From NCBI GenBank assembly GCA_004347925.1, contig QNVD01000285.1:1-5864 (forward strand): a stretch of 5,864 nucleotides of DNA, given 5' to 3'. Below the pieces are notes generated by a model. It saw nothing but the letters and a program-made list of their open reading frames with translations, ran no database searches and was not told the DNA's origin. The position numbers and the translations under genes were made by a program. Numbering within the stretch: position 1 is the first letter of the stretch; each line of letters starts with the position of its first letter. The DNA is from Hadesarchaea archaeon (GTDB lineage Archaea; Hadarchaeota; Hadarchaeia; Hadarchaeales; WYZ-LMO6). Positions 1 to 5,361 of the stretch are shown piece after piece.

Positions 1-383
1 AGCTCTACGAAGCCCCCGCCGCCACCATCCTCCTCTACACCCACGCCGACCTGGAGCACCTCACCCTCACGAAGGAGCAGCTGCGCGTGAAGAGGGAGAT
101 AGACAGGCTCTGGGCCGACATGGTGTACCACGCCTCCTGGCTGCACCCCCTGAAGAAGGATCTGGACGCCTTCATAGACTCCACCCAGAGAGCCGTGAAC
201 GGAACGGTGAGGGTGCAGCTCTACAAGGGGAGCATGAGGATAGTGGGGAGGGAATCACCCTCCTCCCTCTTCCTGCCCCAGCTGAGGTCGGTGAAGCAGA
301 AGGGGCTGGACCAGAGGGAGGCAGAGGGCATGGTCAGGCTCTTCACCCTACCCTACCAGATCTTCGGAGAGAGAGGTCTCTAA
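1..383 (+). CDS. argG: Argininosuccinate synthase, C-terminal part (5' end cut by window)
   Basis: The frame beginning at base 3 is open from the window edge and encodes the last 126 residues, ending at TAA 381-383. ArgG joins citrulline and aspartate with ATP to form argininosuccinate in the cytoplasmic arginine pathway. Family hallmarks seen: YEAPAATILL at the start of the visible part, DAFIDSTQ, then GTVRVQLYKGS followed by VGRESP, and a Leu-Asp-Gln near the end (FDQ in most homologues) before a short C-terminal helix. Archaeal ArgG proteins are about 390-400 residues, so roughly the last third is here; the ATP-binding N-terminal domain lies outside the window. An internal GTG at 87 is not the start, because the conserved sequence runs through it from upstream. 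The next gene begins only about 10 nt after the stop, which suggests co-transcription. Identification is firm. Confidence 0.95.
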   Translation, partial: LYEAPAATILLYTHADLEHLTLTKEQLRVKREIDRLWADMVYHASWLHPLKKDLDAFIDSTQRAVNGTVRVQLYKGSMRIVGRESPSSLFLPQLRSVKQKGLDQREAEGMVRLFTLPYQIFGERGL

Positions 384-390
384 GGGTGGG
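384..390 (+). promoter_or_regulatory. Shine-Dalgarno-like GGTGG before a CTG start
   Basis: GGTGG at 385-389 is followed by 4 nt and then CTG at 394. The same arrangement, GGTGG plus 4 nt plus ATG, occurs before rrp4 (3926-3930, start 3935). GGTG can pair with the CACC in the archaeal 16S rRNA 3' end. This motif is one of the two reasons for choosing the CTG as the dehydrogenase start. Confidence 0.5.
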
Positions 391-393
391 ACC

Positions 394-1308
394 CTGAAGA
401 TCTTCATAGCGGATCCCGTTTCTCCCGAGTTCCTGAGGGAGATGGAGAAGCTGGGGGAGGTGGTGGTGAAGCCCCGCCTCCCGGAGGAGGAGCTCTGCAG
501 GGAAATAGGGGACTGCGAGGTCCTCATCGTCAGGAGCTCCACCAGGGTCACCCGTAGGGTGATAGAGGCCGGGAAAAAGCTGAAGATGATCGCCAGGGCG
601 GGCGTGGGCATAGACAACATCGATGTGAAGGCTGCGGAGGAGAGGGGGATAAAGGTGGTCTACGCCCCCGAGGCCTCCAAGACGGCGGTGGCGGAGCTGG
701 TCCTGGGGCTGATGCTCTGCTGGGCCAGGAAGATCCCCCAGGCCTACCGGGAGCTTAAGGAGGGGAGGTGGGAGAAGGAGAAGTTCGTGGGGACGGAACT
801 GAAGGGGAAGACCCTGGGAGTGGTGGGGGTGGGCAGGATAGGGGGGGAGGTGGCCCTCAAGGCCCTGGCCTTCGGCATGAGGGTGCTGGGCTACGACCTG
901 GTGAGGAGGGAGGAAATGGAGAGGGAGGGTGTAAAGTATGTGGACCTGCCCACCCTCCTGAGGGAGTCCGACTTCGTCACCCTTCACGTCCCCCTCACTC
1001 CCCAAACCGAGAGGATGATAGGGGAGAGGGAGCTCTCCCTCATGAAGCCCACCGCCGTTCTGGTGAACACCTCCAGGGGGAGGATCGTGGACGAGAGGGC
1101 CCTCCTCAAGGCCCTCAGGGAGGGGAGGATAGCGGGGGCCTGCCTGGACGTCTTCGAGGAGGAGCCCACCAAAAACCTGGAGCTCCTCTCCCTCCCCCAG
1201 GTCATACCCACCCCGCACCTGGGCGCCTCCACCATAGAATCCCAGAGGAACATCTCCCTCATCCTCGCGGAAAAGATAAGAGAGCTGAAGGAGGAGGGGA
1301 AAGGATGA
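394..1308 (+). CDS. serA: Short-form D-3-phosphoglycerate dehydrogenase (2-hydroxyacid dehydrogenase family), probable CTG start
   Basis: This gene encodes about 304 residues of an NAD-dependent D-2-hydroxyacid dehydrogenase. The best guess is 3-phosphoglycerate oxidation to 3-phosphohydroxypyruvate, the first step of serine synthesis. The nucleotide-binding GxGxxG (GVGRIG) is at residues 145-150. The catalytic triad appears as Arg228 (NTSRGR), Glu257 (DVFEEEP) and His275 (TPHLGAS); the 29- and 47-residue spacings fit PHGDH-type enzymes. The protein ends after the catalytic domain, with no intervening or ACT regulatory domain, so serine feedback through ACT is not expected. Start choice: no in-frame ATG, GTG or TTG gives the full N-terminus. 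ATG 442 would remove the first beta strand ([12 protein letters not shown]), whereas CTG 394 restores it and has GGTGG at the right distance. Glyoxylate, hydroxypyruvate or other 2-hydroxyacid substrates cannot be excluded. The stop overlaps the L15e start by ATGA. Confidence 0.85.
   Translation: MKIFIADPVSPEFLREMEKLGEVVVKPRLPEEELCREIGDCEVLIVRSSTRVTRRVIEAGKKLKMIARAGVGIDNIDVKAAEERGIKVVYAPEASKTAVAELVLGLMLCWARKIPQAYRELKEGRWEKEKFVGTELKGKTLGVVGVGRIGGEVALKALAFGMRVLGYDLVRREEMEREGVKYVDLPTLLRESDFVTLHVPLTPQTERMIGERELSLMKPTAVLVNTSRGRIVDERALLKALREGRIAGACLDVFEEEPTKNLELLSLPQVIPTPHLGASTIESQRNISLILAEKIRELKEEGKG
1290..1299 (+). promoter_or_regulatory. Shine-Dalgarno sequence for L15e inside the dehydrogenase 3' end
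   Basis: GGAGGAGGGG ends 5 nt before ATG 1305, and the GGAGG core is well placed. It supports translation starting at 1305, and so supports the short N-terminus of this L15e. Caution: Glu-Glu-Gly codons in this genome produce such purine runs by chance. Confidence 0.45.
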
Positions 1309-1729
1309 GCCAGAGGGAGCCCTCGGTGGTGAGGATACCCAAACCCACCAAGCTGGCCAGGGCCAGGGCGCTGGGGTACAAGGCCAAACAGGGGGTGGTG
1401 GTGGTGAGGGTGAGGGTCAGGAAGGGCGGGAGGAGGAAGCCCAGACCGGCGAGGGGGAGAAAGCCCAGGAGGATGGGGGTTCTGAAGTTTACCCCTGCCA
1501 AGAGCTGCAGTGGATGGCGGAGGAGAGGGCGGCCAGGAAGTATCCCAACCTGGAGGTCCTCAACTCCTACTGGGTGGACTCCGACGGCAAGAACGAGTAC
1601 TTCGAGGTCATAATGATCGATCCCCACCACCCGGTGATCAAAAGCGATCCCCAGCTCTCGCAGATAAAGGCCAGGGGGAGGGTCTTCAGGGGGCTCACCT
1701 CGGCGGGGAGGAAGAGCAGGGGGCTCTGA
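1305..1729 (+). CDS. rpl15e: Ribosomal protein L15e (eL15), frameshifted and short at both ends
   Basis: This encodes a large-subunit rRNA-binding protein. The first part, ATG 1305 to about 1505, carries the L15e core: [34 protein letters not shown] and RRMGV-KFTPAKS. The family sequence then continues in another frame from about 1505: [48 protein letters not shown], stop TGA 1727-1729. Joining the frames needs one added base (AGC-CTG read as AGCTG) and restores a protein of about 141 residues with no residue lost at the junction. Archaeal L15e is usually about 190 residues. Here the N-terminal 30-35 residues (the Tyr-rich AWK region before WRREP) are absent, and no upstream frame encodes them. 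The basic tail that usually follows RGLRN is also missing. The start overlaps the dehydrogenase stop (ATGA) and has a good Shine-Dalgarno. Identity is certain; whether the frameshift is a sequence error or real is not. Confidence 0.9.
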
Positions 1730-1742
1730 GGAACCCAAAGGA

Positions 1743-1748
1743 TTTTTT
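1743..1748 (+). terminator. T6 tract after L15e: possible archaeal terminator
   Basis: Six consecutive T residues lie 14 nt past the L15e stop, in the only real gap between genes (1730-1771). Archaeal intrinsic termination relies mainly on U-tracts of five or more, with no need for a strong hairpin. A weak 5-bp stem, CCAAA 1735-1739 with TTTGG 1746-1750, overlaps it. The tract is also 24-29 nt upstream of ATG 1772, so it could instead be a poor TATA element giving a leaderless mRNA. Both readings are inference. Confidence 0.3.
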
Positions 1749-1771
1749 GGCGCCTCCGCCCAGCTCCTGGG

Positions 1772-2161
1772 ATGGAGTTCCCCTTCAGGGAGGTCCTGGT
1801 GAGGGTTCTCGTGCATGCCACCGAGGACGAAGGCAAGCTGGTGGGGGTGCTCAGGGGCCTCCTTCCCCCGGGGGTGGAGCTCCAGAGGACCGAGCTCAAG
1901 GGCCACCACGGGAACCCCCTCCTCCTGCTGGAGGCCAGGGTGAGGGGAAGGAGGGAGGTGGAGGGCCTGCTCTCCCCCCTCCTCTCCAGGCTGGAGGGGA
2001 GCTGGTCCTGGAAGCCGAGGAAGGGGGAGAACCTCTACCTGAGGCTCGACAAGCAGCAGGCGTGCATGGGCAGGTGGGTGGTGGGGAGGGGGGACGAGGT
2101 GATACACCTCACCCTCAAGCCCCGGGGATCCCCCCATCCGGAGCCGGGGGGAGAGGGGTGA
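1772..2161 (+). CDS. COG1325 RNA-binding protein of the exosome superoperon
   Basis: This 129-residue cytoplasmic protein belongs to the archaeal COG1325 family ('exosome subunit-like RNA-binding protein'), which is nearly always found next to Pop5, Rpp30 and L15e. Family marks seen: VHATED at 14-19, GHHGNP at 44-49 followed by a hydrophobic strand and an acidic residue, LYLRLDKQQA at 88-97, and a GDEVIHLTLK strand at 107-116. The exact biochemical role of the family is unsettled. RNA binding and association with RNA processing are inferred from fold and gene context. ATG 1772 is chosen because it places REVLVRVLVHATED at the usual distance from the N-terminus. It has no clear Shine-Dalgarno, unlike most neighbours, so leaderless translation is possible. 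The tail after residue 118 is Pro/Gly-rich and poorly conserved. The stop overlaps the Pop5 start by GTGA. Confidence 0.85.
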   Translation: MEFPFREVLVRVLVHATEDEGKLVGVLRGLLPPGVELQRTELKGHHGNPLLLLEARVRGRREVEGLLSPLLSRLEGSWSWKPRKGENLYLRLDKQQACMGRWVVGRGDEVIHLTLKPRGSPHPEPGGEG

Positions 2162-2502
2162 AGAGGCTCAGGAGGAGGTACCTGATCCTGGAGCTGGGGG
2201 AAGGGGAAAGGGAAGGCCTGCCGGAGAGACTGGGCTCCCTCCCCTACCGCTCCGAGCTGAAGCTGATCCCCCTCGGGCCCCGCCTGCTTCTCCTCCGCTG
2301 CAACCACCTACAGGTGGGGGAGGTGAGGAGCTCCCTGGAAGCGGGCGGGGGGAGGATCCTGGGGGTATCGGGCACGATAAGGGGGGCCAAGAGGATCCTG
2401 CTGAGGAGGGGAATCCCGCTCCCAAGCTCCAAAGGAGGCAAAACCATCACCCTCGGGGGGGAGGACTTCGGTAGGGTTAAATACAAACCTGCCCCTCAAT
2501 AG
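2158..2502 (+). CDS. rnp2: RNase P protein component Pop5 (Rnp2)
   Basis: This 114-residue protein is a subunit of archaeal RNase P, the ribonucleoprotein that cuts the 5' leader from pre-tRNA; Pop5 works with Rpp30 and contacts the RNA catalytic domain. Seen: a basic start and first strand (RRRYLILEL, 5-13), the Pop5 strand-helix LRCNH...VGEVRSSL (46-60), and the signature LGVSGTIRGAKRI (68-80). The region between the first strand and LRCNH is about 30 residues, shorter than I recall for Pyrococcus Pop5. A 25-30-residue tail after the core is unusual and rich in Gly/Lys. The start is GTG 2158, overlapping the upstream stop as GTGA, with a G-rich Shine-Dalgarno (GGGGGGAG, 2145-2152). Any upstream extension of this frame is out-of-frame readthrough of L15e and COG1325. 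The Rpp30 gene, often beside it, is not in this window. Confidence 0.85.
   Translation: MKRLRRRYLILELGEGEREGLPERLGSLPYRSELKLIPLGPRLLLLRCNHLQVGEVRSSLEAGGGRILGVSGTIRGAKRILLRRGIPLPSSKGGKTITLGGEDFGRVKYKPAPQ
2471..2483 (+). promoter_or_regulatory. Candidate archaeal core promoter (BRE/TATA) for psmA and the exosome genes
   Basis: TTAAATA at 2477-2483, preceded by GTAGGG (BRE position), lies inside the end of pop5. It is one of few A/T-only 7-mers in this GC-rich window. From the box centre (about 2480), transcription would be expected to start near 2504-2507, leaving a leader of only about 6-9 nt before ATG 2513. This fits the weak Shine-Dalgarno of psmA. The motif and spacing are seen; promoter function is inferred. 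Confidence 0.45.
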
Positions 2503-2512
2503 ATAGGTCCGC

Positions 2513-3235
2513 ATGGTATTCGCACCGCCGGGGGCAGGATACGACCGGGCCATCACGGTCTTCAGCCCGGACGGCAAGCTGTTCCAGGTTCAGTACGCGC
2601 AGGAGGCCGTGAAAAAGGGCCTGACCGCCGTGGGCATAAAGAGCAGGGAGGGGGTGGTCCTCTCCGCCGAGAAGAGGCTGAGGAACCGGCTGGCCGAGGA
2701 GTACTCCATAGAGAAAATCTTTCAGATAGATGAGCACATAGGGGCGGCGGCCTCCGGTCTCATAGCCGACGCCAGGGTCCTCATCGAGAACGCCAGGATA
2801 GAGGCCCAGATAAACCGCCTGAGGTACGACGAGCCCGCCAGCGTGCAGTCCATAGCCAGGCACATCGGGGATCTGAAGCAGCTCTACACCCAGCACGGGG
2901 GGGTCAGGCCCTTCGGCGCCAGGCTGCTGATAGGGGGGGTGGACAGGAACGGTCCGCACCTCTTCGAGACGGACCCCAGCGGGGTGGTGGCCGCCTACAA
3001 GGCCCAGGCCATAGGGGGAGGGGCCCCCGTGATGCTCGAATTCCTGGAGAAGGAGTACGAGGAAAAGATGAGCTTGGAGGAAGCCATCCTCCTGGCCTTC
3101 AGGGCCCTCAAGCTGGTCATAGAGGGGGAGCTGGAACCCGGCAAGCTGGAGGCCGCCGTGGTTCCCCTGAAGACCAAGAGGTTCCAAAAACTCACCCACG
3201 AAGAGATCGCCGGCTACCTCTCCAAGCTCAAGTAG
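2513..3235 (+). CDS. psmA: 20S proteasome alpha subunit
   Basis: This 240-residue protein forms the outer heptameric rings of the archaeal 20S proteasome, gating substrate entry and docking the PAN/Cdc48 ATPases. Hallmarks seen: the alpha signature YDRAITVFSPDGKLFQVQYAQEA at 10-32; Lys68 in SIEKI, equivalent to Thermoplasma Lys66 in the pocket for HbYX tails; GLIADARVL at 82-90; YTQHGGVRPFG at 125-135; and DPSG...YKAQAIG at 154-168. The length matches the family. The N-terminus (MVFAPPGAG before YDR) forms the gate and is slightly Pro/Gly-rich. As an alpha subunit it lacks the catalytic N-terminal Thr; the beta subunit is not in the window. ATG 2513 is the only start giving the full alpha signature. 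It sits 10 nt after pop5 with only a weak AGGT upstream, and a TATA-like box precedes it. SBDS starts 7 nt downstream. Confidence 0.97.
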   Translation: MVFAPPGAGYDRAITVFSPDGKLFQVQYAQEAVKKGLTAVGIKSREGVVLSAEKRLRNRLAEEYSIEKIFQIDEHIGAAASGLIADARVLIENARIEAQINRLRYDEPASVQSIARHIGDLKQLYTQHGGVRPFGARLLIGGVDRNGPHLFETDPSGVVAAYKAQAIGGGAPVMLEFLEKEYEEKMSLEEAILLAFRALKLVIEGELEPGKLEAAVVPLKTKRFQKLTHEEIAGYLSKLK

Positions 3236-3242
3236 GGGGAAA

Positions 3243-3935
3243 ATGGTAAAGCTGGAAGAAGCCGTCGTGGCGAGGTTCTCCTCCCAAGGGCTGGACTTCG
3301 AGATACTGGTGGATCCCGAGCTGGCGATGGCCTTCAGGGAGGGCAAGAAGGTGGAGATCAGGAACCTGCTGGCCGTGGAGAAAATCTTCAAGGACGCCAG
3401 GAAGGGGGAGGTGGCCTCCAGGGACTCCCTGCTCAAGGTCTTCGGAACCGAGGAGGTGGAGAAGGTGGTGGGGCAGATCCTCCTCAGGGGAAAGATCCAG
3501 CTGACCACCGAGCAGCGGAGGAAGATGAGGGAGGAGAAGCTGAAGCAGATCGTGTCCCTCATCGCCAGGAGGGCCATCAACCCCCAGACCGGCCTTCCCC
3601 ATCCCCCTTCCAGGGTGGAGGAAGCCGTGAGGATGGCCAAGGTGGGGATCGACGAGTTCAAGACGGCGGAGGAGCAGCTCCCCGCCGTGCTGAAGGCCAT
3701 CCAGTCCATCCTGCCCCTGAAGTTCGAGATGAGGAAGATAGCCCTCAAAATCCCCCCCTCCTACGCGGGGAAGGTGCTGCACGCGATAAGGGGTATGGCG
3801 GAGGTTAAGAAGGAGGAGTGGCTCTCCGACGGCTCCCTCCTGCTGCTGGTGGAGCTTCCCGCCGGTCTGCAACCCGAGTTCTTCGACAGGGTGAACGACC
3901 TCACCAAGGGGGAGGCCCAGATCAAGGTGGTCTGA
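3243..3935 (+). CDS. sdo1: Ribosome maturation protein SBDS/Sdo1
   Basis: This 230-residue orthologue of the Shwachman-Bodian-Diamond syndrome protein matches the usual archaeal length. In eukaryotes SBDS acts with the GTPase EFL1 to release eIF6 from the 60S subunit; archaeal SBDS is thought to act in large-subunit maturation. Three domains are recognisable: N-terminal FYSH domain (about 1-87) with ILVDPELAMAFREG; a helical middle domain (about 88-160) with EQRRKMREEKLKQI and the family motif INPQTGLPHPPSRVEEA at 112-128; and a C-terminal ferredoxin-like domain (about 162-230) with MRKIALKIPPSYAGKV and GEAQIKVV. ATG 3243 follows psmA by 7 nt, with a G-run just upstream. The stop TGA shares its A with the rrp4 ATG (TGATG), so translation is probably coupled. 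Identification is firm. Confidence 0.96.
   Translation: MVKLEEAVVARFSSQGLDFEILVDPELAMAFREGKKVEIRNLLAVEKIFKDARKGEVASRDSLLKVFGTEEVEKVVGQILLRGKIQLTTEQRRKMREEKLKQIVSLIARRAINPQTGLPHPPSRVEEAVRMAKVGIDEFKTAEEQLPAVLKAIQSILPLKFEMRKIALKIPPSYAGKVLHAIRGMAEVKKEEWLSDGSLLLLVELPAGLQPEFFDRVNDLTKGEAQIKVV
3926..3930 (+). promoter_or_regulatory. Shine-Dalgarno (GGTGG) for rrp4
   Basis: GGTGG in the SBDS 3' end lies 4 nt before ATG 3935. It decides the rrp4 start over upstream in-frame codons such as ATG 3818, which would only read SBDS out of frame. The layout is identical to that before the CTG start at 394. Confidence 0.55.
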
Positions 3936-4615
3936 TGCTCTTCGTGGGAAACCGGGAGCTGGTGGTGCCGGGCAAACTGCTAGCGGACGGGGACTACTTC
4001 GCGGGGGAGGGGACCTTCATAGAGGACGGGAAGGTCTTCTCCTCGGTGGTGGGGCTCACCGAAATAAGGGAGAAGAACGTGAGCGTGATCTCCCTCCAGG
4101 GCAGGTACATTCCCAGGAGGGGGGACAGGGTGATAGGCATCGTCACGGACACCCATCCCTACGGGTGGACCCTGGACCTGAACTCCCCCTACACGGGGAA
4201 CCTGATGGCCTCCGAGCTGGCGGGGAGGAAGGTGGATGTCTTCAGGGAGGACATAAGCAAGCTGCTGAAAACGGGGGATGCCGTGCTGGCCGAGGTGAAG
4301 GAGGTGGACGAGAGGTGGAGGGTGCAGCTCTCCGTGGGGGAGAGGGGGCTGGGCAAGATCCGGGAGGGCAGGCTGGTGGAGATAAGCCCCGCCAAGGTGC
4401 CGAGGGTGATAGGGAGGAAGGGATCCATGCTCAAGATCCTGCAGGAAACCACCGGGTGCAGGCTGGAGGTGGGGCTCAACGGGAGGATCCTCATCCGCGG
4501 GAAGGACCCCGCCAAGGTCAACGAGGTGGTGGAGGCCATACTGTTAATAGAGAGGGAAGCACATTTATCCGGGCTGACCGATAGGATAAAAGCGAGGCTG
4601 GAGGGAAAGAAGTGA
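3935..4615 (+). CDS. rrp4: Exosome cap subunit Rrp4 (S1 and KH domains)
   Basis: This 226-residue protein is one of the two RNA-binding caps (the other is Csl4) that sit on the Rrp41-Rrp42 hexamer and guide RNA into the 3'-5' exonuclease/polyadenylation chamber. Seen in order: an N-terminal beta domain (about 1-58) with [12 protein letters not shown] and [17 protein letters not shown]; an S1 domain (about 62-135) with [30 protein letters not shown] and VQLSV; and a KH domain (about 145-205) with the GxxG loop GRKG at 160-163, followed by [16 protein letters not shown]. The length is normal. ATG 3935 overlaps the SBDS stop by one base and has GGTGG upstream. The stop TGA 4613-4615 overlaps the next start. 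The last 80 bases are more A/T-rich than the rest and use a rare TTA Leu codon. Confidence 0.96.
   Translation: MLFVGNRELVVPGKLLADGDYFAGEGTFIEDGKVFSSVVGLTEIREKNVSVISLQGRYIPRRGDRVIGIVTDTHPYGWTLDLNSPYTGNLMASELAGRKVDVFREDISKLLKTGDAVLAEVKEVDERWRVQLSVGERGLGKIREGRLVEISPAKVPRVIGRKGSMLKILQETTGCRLEVGLNGRILIRGKDPAKVNEVVEAILLIEREAHLSGLTDRIKARLEGKK
4600..4605 (+). promoter_or_regulatory. Shine-Dalgarno for rrp41
   Basis: GGAGGG lies 6 nt before GTG 4612 and 9 nt before ATG 4615. Both starts are in frame and differ by one residue. The spacing slightly favours GTG, codon preference favours ATG, so the start is ambiguous by one codon. Confidence 0.45.
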
Positions 4616-5361
4616 TGGAAGCGGGAAAGCCCGAAAAGCTGATAGTGAACGGGAGGAGGCTGGACGGGAGGCGACCCGACGAGCTCAGGCCCCTCCGCAT
4701 AAAGGCCGGCGTCCTGAAGCGGGCGGACGGGTCGGCTTACATAGAGCTGGGCAAGAACAAGATCCTGGCCGCCGTCTACGGCCCCAAGGAGATGCACCCC
4801 AGGCACCTCCAGCAGTCGGACGTGGCCGTTCTGAGGTGCAGGTACAACATGGCCCCCTTCTCGGTGGAGGAGAGGAAGAGACCAGGACCGGACAGGAGGT
4901 CCATGGAAATCTCCAAGGTGATAAGGGAGGCCCTGGAGCCCGTCCTCTTCCTTCACCTGTACCCCCGGGCGGTGATAGATGTCTTCATCGAGATCCTGCA
5001 GGCGGACGCCGGCACCCGAACGGCCGGGATCACGGCCGCCTCCGTGGCGCTGGCCGACGCGGGCATACCCATGAGGGATCTGGTTACGGGCGTTTCGGCA
5101 GGTAAGGTGGACGGAACGGTGGTGCTGGACTTGATGAAGGAGGAGGACCAGTGGGGGGAGGCCGACATGCCCATAGCGGTGATGCCCAGGAAGAAGCGCA
5201 TCACCCTCCTCCAGATGGATGGGAACTTCACACCCGAGGAATTCAGGCAGGCCCTGGACCTGGCCTTCAAGGGGATAGACCTGATATACGAGGCCCAGAA
5301 GGAGGCCCTGAGGGAAAAGTACCTCCCCTCGCTTCAGGAGGAGAAAGGAGAGGAAAAATGA
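4615..5361 (+). CDS. rrp41: Exosome catalytic subunit Rrp41 (RNase PH family)
   Basis: This 248-residue protein is the active phosphorolytic subunit of the archaeal exosome. It degrades RNA 3' to 5' with phosphate, releasing NDPs, and can run in reverse to add A-rich tails. It works only as three Rrp41-Rrp42 dimers in a ring. Seen: [13 protein letters not shown] at 15-27; the RNA-binding arginines in [15 protein letters not shown] (Arg94-Arg95, matching Sulfolobus Arg98-Arg99); the phosphate-binding AGTRTAGIT with G133-T134-R135; and the catalytic acids Asp178 and Asp184 in [13 protein letters not shown], with the same 6-residue spacing as Sulfolobus Asp182 and Asp188. All catalytic parts are present. 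The charged Glu/Lys tail is normal. ATG 4615 overlaps the rrp4 stop; GTG 4612 would add one Met. The stop overlaps the rrp42 start (ATGA), matching the equal stoichiometry of the two subunits. Confidence 0.97.
   Translation: MEAGKPEKLIVNGRRLDGRRPDELRPLRIKAGVLKRADGSAYIELGKNKILAAVYGPKEMHPRHLQQSDVAVLRCRYNMAPFSVEERKRPGPDRRSMEISKVIREALEPVLFLHLYPRAVIDVFIEILQADAGTRTAGITAASVALADAGIPMRDLVTGVSAGKVDGTVVLDLMKEEDQWGEADMPIAVMPRKKRITLLQMDGNFTPEEFRQALDLAFKGIDLIYEAQKEALREKYLPSLQEEKGEEK
5347..5353 (+). promoter_or_regulatory. Shine-Dalgarno for rrp42
   Basis: GGAGAGG in the rrp41 tail has its GGAG core 7 nt before ATG 5358. It supports that start and tight coupling to rrp41 through the ATGA overlap. Confidence 0.5.

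Noticed and set aside
343..1218. Open frame on the - strand (291 codons) opposite the dehydrogenase
   Set aside because: The translation is Pro/Leu/His/Gly-rich, low-complexity shadow sequence; the + strand carries a clear catalytic triad and NAD motif.
1495..1515. Programmed -1 ribosomal frameshift in L15e
   Set aside because: There is no X-XXY-YYZ slippery site and no evident downstream stem. A missing base explains the data more simply, so it is kept only as a remote alternative in the finding.
768..1613. Long + strand frame whose middle part contains the L15e N-terminal half
   Set aside because: Upstream of 1305 it is an out-of-frame reading of the dehydrogenase, and downstream of about 1505 it is an out-of-frame reading of L15e. 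Only 1305-1505 is real protein sequence.
1259..2137. Open frame on the - strand (292 codons) opposite L15e and COG1325
   Set aside because: It is a shadow of two recognised + strand genes with a biased, motif-free translation.
1510..2502. Single 330-codon + strand frame ending with Pop5, which could suggest a fusion protein
   Set aside because: Before 2158 it reads L15e and COG1325 out of frame. Pop5 has its own GTG start with a Shine-Dalgarno and a GTGA overlap.
2477..3748. Long open frame on the - strand (423 codons) opposite psmA and SBDS
   Set aside because: It lies opposite two firmly identified + strand genes. GC-rich codon use removes stops from the opposite strand, and its translation shows no family motif and is Leu/Ser/Pro-heavy.
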